Source of the DNA: an uncultured bacterium
GTDB taxonomy: Bacteria > Verrucomicrobiota > Kiritimatiellia > RFP12 > UBA1067
Direction: 5' to 3'
Length of the DNA: 5,440 nt
Assembly: GCA_902779075.1 (NCBI GenBank)
Contig: CACZAK010000286.1
Span: 1-5,440 of the forward strand
Shown: positions 1-5,439 of the stretch, piece after piece
Layout of the letters: each line of letters begins with the position of its first letter
How positions within the stretch are numbered: the first letter of the stretch is position 1
Position numbers and translations under genes: made by a program
Notes under the pieces: generated by a model
Seen by the model: only the letters and a program-made list of their open reading frames with translations
Told to the model about the DNA's origin: nothing
The model's database searches: none

Positions 1-116
1 TGAAACGGCCGGTGCCGCAAGTGTAAGCGGGCGTGGGCAGTCCCAAGCAACCCGGCGGCGGCGGTCTGGCGGCGGGTGGGGGAGGATTTGTAATCCGTGG
101 TGGCCGCGTGGGGGGA
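1..116. other. GC-rich intergenic stretch, no supported gene
   Basis: This segment is strongly GC-rich (G-runs and repeated ggcgg) and precedes the promoter. One + frame stays open from base 2 to a tag at about 128, but its translation is low-complexity Arg/Gly and does not look like a protein end. The first three bases read TGA and could be the stop of an upstream gene, which cannot be judged from here. A small 5-bp hairpin (ggatt/aatcc, 84-96) is the only local structure noticed. Confidence 0.4.
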
Positions 117-146
117 TTGACAAATCATAGAAGGATGTGCTATCAT
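117..146 (+). promoter_or_regulatory. sigma70-type promoter with extended -10
   Basis: A perfect -35 hexamer TTGACA (117-122) is separated by 18 bp from TATCAT (141-146), which matches TATAAT at 5 of 6 positions. A TG dinucleotide at 138-139, one base before the hexamer, makes an extended -10 (TGcTATCAT). Transcription would start near 152-154, giving a leader of roughly 265 nt before the ATG at 420. It is the only strong promoter-like match noticed upstream of the large gene and points in the right direction. It is a sequence match only; no operator is evident. Confidence 0.7.
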
Positions 147-302
147 ACCGCCCATCTTCTTTGGGAGACCACGGTAAATCGCAAATGACGCCAGTGAGGA
201 GGCATGGAACGGCATCGGAAACGACGCCGCGTATAACCACGCACAGACGCCCTGTGGCGCGTCCGCGCATGGCGCTGGTACCCCCCTCACTGCCTGACGG
301 CG

Positions 303-329
303 CTGGGACAACGGGCATCTTGCCCGTTG
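303..329 (+). repeat. palindromic repeat, upstream copy of a 27-bp inverted pair
   Basis: The arms caacgggca (309-317) and tgcccgttg (321-329) form a perfect 9-bp stem around a tct loop, preceded by ctggga (303-308). The whole 27-bp segment is present as an exact reverse complement at 4975-5001, beyond the gene. A short non-palindromic foot (GGGA) next to a stem is the architecture of REP elements, the small palindromes mobilised by REP-associated tyrosine transposases; membership of that class is inferred. In the transcript it would form a hairpin about 90 nt upstream of the start codon. Confidence 0.75.
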
Positions 330-408
330 AAATCAACCACAACAAACCCTTTAACGACATGAGCCGAGAGACGCAGACCGCGCCTCGCGGCCCGCGTTTT
401 TCACAGAA

Positions 409-412
409 AGGA
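409..412 (+). promoter_or_regulatory. ribosome binding site
   Basis: AGGA, within the purine run agaaaggaaa, ends 7 nt before the ATG at 420. This is good Shine-Dalgarno spacing and fixes that ATG as the start. The choice is supported independently by the signal peptide that begins at this codon. Confidence 0.75.
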
Positions 413-419
413 AATCAGT

Positions 420-491
420 ATGGGAACAAAGACGATTCGTGCCGCGATTGCGGCAATATGCGTAGCGGCGGCGGCGTTGACGTCGTTCGCA
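420..491 (+). other. signal peptide coding segment (residues 1-24)
   Basis: The N-terminus has basic residues at K4 and R7, then a hydrophobic Ala/Ile/Val/Leu stretch (about 8-20), then T-S-F-A followed by V-E-P. Ser at -3 and Ala at -1 fit signal peptidase I cleavage after A24. C14 lies inside the hydrophobic core and is not followed by a lipobox +1 context, so a lipoprotein signal is unlikely. Confidence 0.85.
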
Positions 492-3400
492 GTGGAACCG
501 GTCGCTTTGCAGCTGGCACTTCAAGGCAACAACGTGGTCGTCACCGTGCCGGCGAACACGCTCTACGATACGTCGCGCCTGTATCTCGTGTGGAGCGCGG
601 CCGACTGCGGGAGCGACGTCTCCGCCTGGCCCGTCGCGAACCGCATCCAATACTCCGGCACGCTCACGCCCGCAGGCGGAACAATCACGTTCGACGGTTC
701 CGGCATCCCCGCCGGAAGCATCGTGCGCGCAATCGCCACGTCGGACATCCGCCTCATCGGCGGCTGGGTGAAGATGGAGACGAACCAGTACATCGACACC
801 GGCGTGAAGGGCACGGAAGCGTACGGCATCGAGATAAAGATGCGCCCCACGGGAGGAAAGTCCGGCGACTATGCGGCACTTGCAGCCAGTACGACCGACA
901 ACTTCACGATCGGACGTCGCAGAGACACGTTAAAGTACTATCTTCGGTATCGTAGCGGCGGATCATCGAACGACATCGTTCTGCCCGACAATACAATCGC
1001 CCATTCGATCAAGGTCACGAACACGGCAAAAGATTCAAATAACAAATTGAACGGTGTTTACGTGGACGGCCAATTCGCCTCCATTACATTTTCAACCGCT
1101 GAACTCAAGAAGGTCACTGTCGGTTCTCTTGGAACGGATGCAGCTCACATCTTCATCGGCACTTCCAACAATGGTTCGGGCAATCCTGTTGCCGCACGTT
1201 TTGCCCACGCCGAGTGGCACTACGCGCAGTTGCTCAATTCTTCCGGCAAGCCGATGCTCAATCTCGTTCCGGCGCTGCGCGGCGATACGGCGTCGCCAAC
1301 CGCTTTCTTCTACGATTCTCTCTCCGGCGATTTCTTCGACAACGCCGGCACGGGCGGCGCGCTTGCGTACGACACGTCCGCCTCCGTCACCAACACGATC
1401 ACCTACCTTTCCGCGATTTCCGACACGCTCACGACGGGCGTGACGGCCTGGTGGACCGGCAACGGCAACCATGCGAATGTGAACGATCCCGCCAACTGGG
1501 CCTGCACGAACGCGGCGGGCGCGGTGGTCGCGGGTGCGTACCCAGACATCTATACCGTCGTCAAGGTCATCGGCTCATCTAACTTCAACGTTCCTGCCGG
1601 ACAGGCTCTTTCCTTCAACATCCTCCATTTCGAGAACTGTTCGCTTTCAGCGGACTGCGACTGGAGCGGCCTTGCCGCATCCACGCAGCGCGTCGCCGTG
1701 AGCGTGCTGGAATACCTTGAAGCTCCGAATGGCGCGTACATCGACACCGGCTTCAAGCCGAACAACAAATCAAGCGTGATCGCCGACGTCACGGTGCTGA
1801 CGTCCAACAAGAGCGAGTACTGGTTCGGCGCGTGGAACGTGGCGTACAACAACGGCGCGTTCGCGGTCTGCAACGACGGCGGCAATCTCTACACCGGTTA
1901 CGGCAACAGCGGCGGCGGATCGAATCCGAGAATCGCCGCCGGACGCCATACCATCCACTTCACGAACGGCGTCACTTACGTGGATGGCTCGCTGCATACT
2001 GACCGTTCTGCGGGTGGAACGTTTCAGGTGAACCACAATCTCTACATCTTTGGACAGAACCGCGCCGGATCGTTTCTGACGGGACAAAGCGAGAAGCTTC
2101 ACATCCACTCGCTCAAGGTATTCGACGACGGCGTTCTCGTGCGTGATTACGTGCCTGTGCTGCGGAACGACGGCGAGTACTGCTTCTACGAGCGCGTGTC
2201 CCACGCATTTGCGTACAACGTCGGTACGGGCGAGTTCGCGGGCGGCGACCAGACGGGCGAGACGGTGGATTTCGCCGAGGAAGTGTCCGTGCCGATCGAC
2301 TTTGACGTTGACCTTGCCGGACACTCCCTCACGCTCGTCGATACGGTAGGCTCGGGCACGATCAAGGACACCGTTGGCGGCGGCGAGCTGCACCTCAACG
2401 TTGGGGCCGGCAAGACGCTGGTCAACACGGGCATCACCTTTGCCGGACAGCTCAAGCTCGTCAAAGACGGCGCGGGCACGTTCGTCGGCGCGAAGGCCGA
2501 CCAAACATACACCGGCGGAACGGTGGCGAACGCCGGTTGGCTCAAGCAGGGCGCGTACAGCGGTTCGTGGGGCCCCCACAAATCGCTCATTACGATCTGC
2601 AAGGACGAGAACGCAGACACGGGAGCCGGTTTCGACTGGAACGGAATGGGCAACGGCCAGAGTACCACGGCCTACAGTTTCAAGATCGCGGGCACCGGCC
2701 CGGATGGCGACGCGGCGATGAAGACGTCTGTTAATTTCGGCAACAACAACTACTGGAACGCGAATTACATAGCGGACATGGAACTCGACGGGGACGCGAC
2801 TGTCAAGGCCTGCCTGACGCACGGTAATGTCTATGGCTTTGAGTATCTCAACGCCTTCGGACACAATCTCGTGATGAACGGGCACACGCTGACTGTGGCG
2901 GCCGGCGATGCCTTTGCATTCCGCGGCGTGACGGTGACGGGCGGCGGAACGATCGTGTCCGTGCCCGACACGTCAAGCGACAAGGGCATGCGCCGCCTCT
3001 CGTTCTACGGCGAAGCGAGCGACCTCTCCACCACCACGCTCGACGTCCACGACAGGTGCGGACTCAATCTGGAGAAAGACGTCACGGTGAAGGACTTCAT
3101 CGACCGCCGCACGTTGCAGTGGAACGACGGAACCGCTGCGAACAACAAGGTCACGGCTGATGCGGACAGCACTGCCGGAATGCTGTTTGTCATCGGACGC
3201 TTCCAGCCACATTCGACGAATCTCTGGACCCGGGTCACGCTTGGCGACGCCACGCATCTTTCGCCGACGTTTGACCTTTCATTGCTCGATGACACGTTTG
3301 AAGAGCCTGCGGTCGGCGCCATCGCATTGAACTTCGCCGAGGGCGCGAACGTGAACATCGACGTCGGAAGCCGAGCAATCGCCGTCGGCGACAAGCTCAT

Positions 3401-4964
3401 TTCGTGGAGGGGGATGCCGGCGTGCAGCTTCACGCTCGTCTATTCCGGCGAGGCGCGTCCGATCGAGGCCGTGGCGCGCACGGACGGGCTGTACGTCAAG
3501 TCGTCCGCCGTCCCCTCGTACGCGGTCCTCGACATAGAGGCGGAGACGCCGGACTGGGTGTTCTACGACGTGAACGGAACCGTCGTCCCCGACTGGGAGG
3601 GCGGCGTGACGGCGGAGATGCAGGTGCGGTTCGCGTCCTACGAGGAGTACCTCGCCGTGCGGGCGAAGAACGTGTCGCCGTTCGAGTACGTGCTGACGGG
3701 AAGCTTCACGCTGCCGGCGGGGAGCGGAACGGCCGACATGGCAAGCGGATTCGACTTCACGCCCGGGGCGGGCGTCACGATCGACGTCGCCGGACGGGCG
3801 CTCGTACTGCCTGATTCGATGGTGGGAGGGTTGAGGCCGTTCACCGTGACTTCGAGCGTCGCGGGCGGCGAACTGGTCGTCGAGGTCGCGGGTGGCGCGA
3901 CGATCACGAACTCCGCGATGTCGCTCACGGGGGACCTGAAGCTCGTCAAGGACGGCGCGGGCACGTTTATCGGCGCGAAGAGCGGACAGACCTACACCGG
4001 AGGGACCGTCGTGAACGCGGGGCTCGTGAAGAGCGGCGTCGGCGTGACGCCGTGGGGCGCGGCCAAGGCGCTCGTGACGGTTGCAGACACCGGCGCGGCG
4101 TTCGACTGGAACGCGATGGTCAGCACAAGTGCGACGCCCTACAACTTCAACATCAAGGGCACGGGAATCAACGGCGGCGGCGCGATCGTGTTCACGCCGG
4201 CAAGCGCCGCCAACGCCAACTACAACGCATTCTGCCTCGCCGACCTCGAGCTTTCCGGCGACGCGCTGATGAGAGACCCCTGCGGCAACGTCGACGTCTA
4301 TTGCGGATTCATCAAGGGCGTTCCGCACGCGCTCACGCTCAACGGGTACACGCTGACGATCGACGCGGGCGCGAAGTTCAACTTCTGCCGACTTCAAGCG
4401 ACCGACTCGGGCACGATCGTGTTCATGACGACGCAGAGCGGGCTTGCCGCAAACAGGTTGGCGAGCTTCTGGGACGGTCCCATTGACCTTTCGGGCGTGA
4501 CGTTCGATGTCGGTCCGGGGATCCGTCTCAACGACGACACGAGCAACCGCGCGGACTACCTTGTGCTCGGCACGTTCATCGACCGCCGCACGGGGGCGGA
4601 GGCGTCATCCGGCAACGACGGCATGACGATCTTGAACCGTTTCCAGCCGATGACGACGAACCTGCTCCAGAAGGTCGTCCTCGGCGACGCGACGCATCTC
4701 TCGCCGATCCTCGACCTGAGCGCGCTCAACGGGCCGCTCGTCTTGCCCGCCTCGACCTACACGCTCTCCGCCGCCGAAGGCGCGACGGTTCAGGTCAAGC
4801 TTGGCAACAGGCGCGTCAGGAAATCCGTGCCGCTGATCACATGGACGACCAAGCCCGCGAACTTTGACAGCATCAAGTTCTCCGCCTACGACAGAGGCGG
4901 CTCGGTCAGGGTGAAGGACGACGGCGTGTACTTTGTCTCAGGCCTGATGATCATCGTCAAATAG
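420..4964 (+). CDS. giant secreted lectin-like / beta-helix repeat protein
   Basis: The product (1514 aa) is probably an exported surface or extracellular adhesin or glycan-binding protein. Residues 1-24 form a Sec signal peptide: basic start (K4, R7), Ala/Ile-rich core, likely SFA|VEP cleavage after A24. A beta-rich N-terminal domain spans about 25-113. Two concanavalin/LamG-like modules follow (114-317 and 431-606). Each opens with YIDTG (124-128; 440-444), has a 'VDG' hairpin strand, and closes with LVPALR or YVPVLRNDG, a Tyr/Phe segment and GTG. Between them, W344-W360 reads WWTGNGN...NDPANW, a module frequent in large PVC-group exported proteins. Residues 629-1508 are beta-helix-like and internally duplicated, with passenger-type TYTGGT(V)xNAG motifs near 694 and 1189. 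No catalytic motif, autotransporter barrel, PEP-CTERM, LPXTG or type IX sorting domain is visible; the protein ends in a short hydrophobic strand (LMIIVK). The gene stands alone behind its own promoter. Architecture is well supported; ligand and function are unknown. Confidence 0.9.
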   Translation: MGTKTIRAAIAAICVAAAALTSFAVEPVALQLALQGNNVVVTVPANTLYDTSRLYLVWSAADCGSDVSAWPVANRIQYSGTLTPAGGTITFDGSGIPAGSIVRAIATSDIRLIGGWVKMETNQYIDTGVKGTEAYGIEIKMRPTGGKSGDYAALAASTTDNFTIGRRRDTLKYYLRYRSGGSSNDIVLPDNTIAHSIKVTNTAKDSNNKLNGVYVDGQFASITFSTAELKKVTVGSLGTDAAHIFIGTSNNGSGNPVAARFAHAEWHYAQLLNSSGKPMLNLVPALRGDTASPTAFFYDSLSGDFFDNAGTGGALAYDTSASVTNTITYLSAISDTLTTGVTAWWTGNGNHANVNDPANWACTNAAGAVVAGAYPDIYTVVKVIGSSNFNVPAGQALSFNILHFENCSLSADCDWSGLAASTQRVAVSVLEYLEAPNGAYIDTGFKPNNKSSVIADVTVLTSNKSEYWFGAWNVAYNNGAFAVCNDGGNLYTGYGNSGGGSNPRIAAGRHTIHFTNGVTYVDGSLHTDRSAGGTFQVNHNLYIFGQNRAGSFLTGQSEKLHIHSLKVFDDGVLVRDYVPVLRNDGEYCFYERVSHAFAYNVGTGEFAGGDQTGETVDFAEEVSVPIDFDVDLAGHSLTLVDTVGSGTIKDTVGGGELHLNVGAGKTLVNTGITFAGQLKLVKDGAGTFVGAKADQTYTGGTVANAGWLKQGAYSGSWGPHKSLITICKDENADTGAGFDWNGMGNGQSTTAYSFKIAGTGPDGDAAMKTSVNFGNNNYWNANYIADMELDGDATVKACLTHGNVYGFEYLNAFGHNLVMNGHTLTVAAGDAFAFRGVTVTGGGTIVSVPDTSSDKGMRRLSFYGEASDLSTTTLDVHDRCGLNLEKDVTVKDFIDRRTLQWNDGTAANNKVTADADSTAGMLFVIGRFQPHSTNLWTRVTLGDATHLSPTFDLSLLDDTFEEPAVGAIALNFAEGANVNIDVGSRAIAVGDKLISWRGMPACSFTLVYSGEARPIEAVARTDGLYVKSSAVPSYAVLDIEAETPDWVFYDVNGTVVPDWEGGVTAEMQVRFASYEEYLAVRAKNVSPFEYVLTGSFTLPAGSGTADMASGFDFTPGAGVTIDVAGRALVLPDSMVGGLRPFTVTSSVAGGELVVEVAGGATITNSAMSLTGDLKLVKDGAGTFIGAKSGQTYTGGTVVNAGLVKSGVGVTPWGAAKALVTVADTGAAFDWNAMVSTSATPYNFNIKGTGINGGGAIVFTPASAANANYNAFCLADLELSGDALMRDPCGNVDVYCGFIKGVPHALTLNGYTLTIDAGAKFNFCRLQATDSGTIVFMTTQSGLAANRLASFWDGPIDLSGVTFDVGPGIRLNDDTSNRADYLVLGTFIDRRTGAEASSGNDGMTILNRFQPMTTNLLQKVVLGDATHLSPILDLSALNGPLVLPASTYTLSAAEGATVQVKLGNRRVRKSVPLITWTTKPANFDSIKFSAYDRGGSVRVKDDGVYFVSGLMIIVK
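759..1370 (+). other. LamG/concanavalin-like module 1 (residues 114-317)
   Basis: The module opens with GGWVKMETNQYIDTG, passes through a strand pair around NGVYVDGQFASITF and a segment like 'HIFIGTSNNGSG', and ends with LVPALRGD, a Phe/Tyr-rich turn and NAGTGG. The same order of landmarks recurs in module 2 of this protein. Such modules fold as jelly-roll sandwiches that often bind carbohydrates; binding here is inferred. Part of this stretch (1021-1140) is clearly lower in GC than the rest of the gene. Confidence 0.7.
1443..1673 (+). other. WTG...NDPANW module (about residues 342-418)
   Basis: Residues 344-360 read WWTGNGNHANVNDPANW, a pattern I associate with beta-strand modules in large exported PVC-group proteins, where it commonly precedes repeat or beta-helix regions. 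Here it sits between the two LamG-like modules and includes a hydrophobic strand around 'AGQALSFNILHFENCSLSADCDW'-type sequence (two Cys, possibly a disulfide). Its function is unknown. Confidence 0.5.
1710..2237 (+). other. LamG/concanavalin-like module 2 (residues 431-606)
   Basis: The module begins EYLEAPNGAYIDTGFKPNN and continues with a WFGAWN strand, GRHTIHFTNGVTYVDGS, LYIFGQNRAG, and KLHIHSLKVFDDG. It closes with RDYVPVLRNDGEYCFYE and NVGTGEF. This is a complete version of the family layout ('YIDTG' near the start, 'FGxNRxG' mid-domain, 'VPVLRNxG...YE...GTGEF' at the end). It is a closer match to that pattern than module 1 and resembles it in landmark order. Confidence 0.75.
2304..3500 (+). 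repeat. internal duplication unit A (residues about 629-1027)
   Basis: This is the first copy of a roughly 390-400-residue unit in the beta-helix-like region. Landmarks shared with unit B are DLAG(HSL)TL (D631), LKLVKDGAGTFVGAK (678-692), TYTGGTVANAG, FDWNGM, LVMNGHTLTV, DFIDRRT (892-898), RFQPHSTNL, LGDATHLSP (941-949) and DGLYV (1022-1026). The GGTVANAG segment resembles the passenger-associated transport repeat of autotransporter-like beta-helices. Spacing between landmarks drifts only slightly between copies, indicating tandem duplication followed by divergence. Confidence 0.8.
3777..4943 (+). repeat. internal duplication unit B (residues about 1120-1508)
   Basis: This second copy carries DVAGRALVL (D1122), LKLVKDGAGTFIGAK (from 1173), TYTGGTVVNAG, FDWNAM, LTLNGYTLTI, TFIDRRT (F1386), RFQPMTTNL, LGDATHLSP (L1421) and DGVYF (about 1501-1505). 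Over the best 87 nt (2451-2537 against 3936-4022) I count 70 identical bases, with most changes at third codon positions; 14 of the first 15 residues agree. The offset between copies falls from 495 residues near the start to 479 at the end, so small indels separate them. A non-duplicated linker (about 1028-1119, including MQVRFASYEEYLAVRAK) joins the units. Confidence 0.8.
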
Positions 4965-4974
4965 TCGAACGCGG

Positions 4975-5001
4975 CAACGGGCAAGATGCCCGTTGTCCCA
5001 G
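4975..5001 (-). repeat. palindromic repeat, downstream inverted copy
   Basis: This is the exact reverse complement of 303-329, beginning 10 nt after the stop codon. Arms caacgggca (4975-4983) and tgcccgttg (4987-4995) pair over 9 bp with an aga loop, followed by tcccag. In the mRNA it would form a strong 3' hairpin that could stabilise the transcript or assist termination. No T-tract follows, so it is not a standard intrinsic terminator. Confidence 0.75.
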
Positions 5002-5036
5002 TGGGGCGGGCGGCTCGCCGAGACGGCTCGCCCCAC
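5001..5036. repeat. GC hairpin after the palindromic repeat
   Basis: The arms gtggggcg (5001-5008) and cgccccac (5029-5036) form an 8-bp stem that extends inward by a G-T wobble and two more pairs, closing a 14-nt loop. It abuts the preceding palindrome. The pair may act together as a transcription or RNA-decay boundary, but no U-run follows. It overlaps the first 36-bp repeat copy. Confidence 0.5.
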
Positions 5037-5046
5037 CGTTCCGCCG
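5011..5046 (+). repeat. 36-bp dispersed repeat, copy 1
   Basis: This segment starts cggctcgcc and ends gttccgccg. It matches 5268-5303 at 33 of 36 positions, in the same orientation and 257 bp away. Each copy contains the 9-mer cggctcgcc twice. Bases 5036-5044 (ccgttccgc) are also perfectly complementary to gcggaacgg at 5082-5090, so copy 1 can close a stem with the following motif. Confidence 0.7.
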
Positions 5047-5068
5047 CCATATCCAACCGTTTCGCGCC

Positions 5069-5088
5069 GTGATATTATGGTGCGGAAC
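5069..5088 (+). repeat. 20-bp REP-like motif, copy 1
   Basis: This motif (gtgatattat...gcggaac) matches 5243-5262 in the same orientation at 16 of 20 positions. It also recurs inverted at 5213-5230 (15 of 18 over gatattatggtgcggaac). Its TGaTATTAT resembles an extended -10, but there is no -35 match at the right distance. I therefore treat it as part of the repeat cluster rather than a promoter. Confidence 0.55.
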
Positions 5089-5148
5089 GGCCAATTTCGA
5101 CAAAAGGGATGTTTATTGCCGCAAACCGTTCACAATGCGGCAGCATGA

Positions 5149-5175
5149 TCTACACGTTCTACATGTTCTACACGG
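5149..5175 (+). repeat. three tandem 9-bp repeats
   Basis: Three consecutive 9-mers, tctacacgt, tctacatgt and tctacacgg, run without gaps and differ at only one or two positions. They lie in a more A/T-rich part of the intergenic region. They have no ribosome binding site of usable spacing, so although readable as FYMFYT-like codons, coding use is doubtful. Confidence 0.6.
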
Positions 5176-5212
5176 CTAAAAACAAAAGCGAAACCTAAAG
5201 CAACCCCACCTC

Positions 5213-5262
5213 GTTCCGCAGCGTAATATCGCAGCCCGGATCGTGAGATTACGGCGCGGAAT
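5213..5262. repeat. inverted REP-like pair forming a long hairpin
   Basis: The left arm gttccgcagcgtaatatcgc (5213-5232) pairs with the right arm at 5243-5262 around a 10-nt loop. Of 20 positions, 15 are Watson-Crick and 2 are G-T pairs. The arms are the inverted and direct versions of the motif at 5069-5088. Two oppositely oriented related palindromes placed close together is the layout of a BIME (bacterial interspersed mosaic element); assignment to that class is inferred. Confidence 0.6.
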
Positions 5263-5267
5263 CTCGG

Positions 5268-5303
5268 CGGCTCGCCAGGACGGCTCGCCCCACCATTCCG
5301 CCG
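5268..5303 (+). repeat. 36-bp dispersed repeat, copy 2
   Basis: This copy differs from 5011-5046 at three positions (ga/ag in the middle, g/a before ttccgccg). It directly follows the hairpin at 5213-5262 and ends immediately before the stop codon of the possible minus-strand gene. Unlike copy 1 it is not preceded by the gtggggcg arm, so it cannot form the same hairpin. Confidence 0.7.
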
Positions 5304-5304
5304 A

Positions 5305-5439
5305 CTAACCCAAAAACCAAGGCGGCAGGCCGCGGAAAGTTTTTGGTAATGTCGCAAAGTTGGGGATGGGATTCGTGCCAAAAGTCAGCGGCATAGATGC
5401 TTTTGCAGCTTGAACGAGAGCATCACTTTCTGGTTGAGA
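5305..5439 (-). CDS. possible 3' end of a convergent gene, partial
   Basis: Read from the right edge on the minus strand, 44 codons stay open to a TAG at 5307-5305. The peptide starts SQPESDALVQAAKASMPLTF and ends RGLPPWFLG, with mixed polar and hydrophobic composition typical of a real C-terminus. I recognise no family. The DNA here is less GC-rich than the large gene, and the competing frames in this stretch look less protein-like. A 44-codon open frame can arise by chance, and the start lies outside the window, so this call is tentative. If correct, the gene is convergent with the large gene and the repeat cluster lies between their 3' ends. Confidence 0.35.
   Translation of the reverse strand, partial: SQPESDALVQAAKASMPLTFGTNPIPNFATLPKTFRGLPPWFLG

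Larger units (their letters stand above)
153..419 (+). other. long 5' leader of the large secreted-protein gene
   Basis: About 265 nt lie between the predicted transcription start and the start codon. The leader contains a perfect palindromic hairpin at 309-329 and, after it, an A/C-rich, weakly structured stretch (about 330-360). I looked for a c-di-GMP-type or other familiar riboswitch core and recognised none. A frame beginning at 137 is open through the leader but runs on out of frame into the large gene. Its translation is Arg-rich and unlike a protein, so I do not call it. A GGAGG at 198-202 lies too close to the ATG at 204 and leads only to a 10-codon frame. Confidence 0.4.

Noticed and set aside
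185..300. Riboswitch in the leader (c-di-GMP-like 'cacgcacag' string at about 239)
   Set aside because: Only a short string matches. The rest of the conserved core and the expected paired elements were not found.
137..955. Open frame of 272 codons on the + strand starting in the leader
   Set aside because: It overlaps the first 535 nt of the large gene in another frame, is Arg/His-rich and low complexity, and has no good ribosome binding site. The signal peptide and domain content of the 420 frame are decisive.
1770..4397. Long minus-strand open frames of about 370 codons opposite the large gene
   Set aside because: They are Arg/Val/Ala-rich antisense shadows of GC-rich codons, with no domain or start signal.
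5050..5078. Possible promoter with TGaTATTAT at 5070-5078
   Set aside because: There is no acceptable -35 at 16-18 bp (tatcca/atatcc only), the element belongs to a repeated motif, and no supported gene follows.
5109..5198. 29-codon + strand frame beginning MFIAANRS and containing the 9-bp repeats
   Set aside because: The purine run aaaaggg ends only 1 nt before the ATG, no promoter with a -35 precedes it, and the codons follow the nucleotide repeat.
4975..5303. CRISPR-like array
   Set aside because: The repeats are of several different kinds with irregular spacing and orientation and no uniform spacers.
5310..5346. Possible intrinsic terminator: inverted ccaaaaac/gtttttgg with a small GC stem inside
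   Set aside because: The GC stem is only 4 bp, the T-run is short and separated from it, and the region may be coding on the minus strand.
5130..5381. 83-codon minus-strand frame
   Set aside because: It runs straight through both the hairpin and the 36-bp repeat, so much of its translation comes from dispersed repeat DNA. It also competes with the more protein-like frame at 5305-5439.
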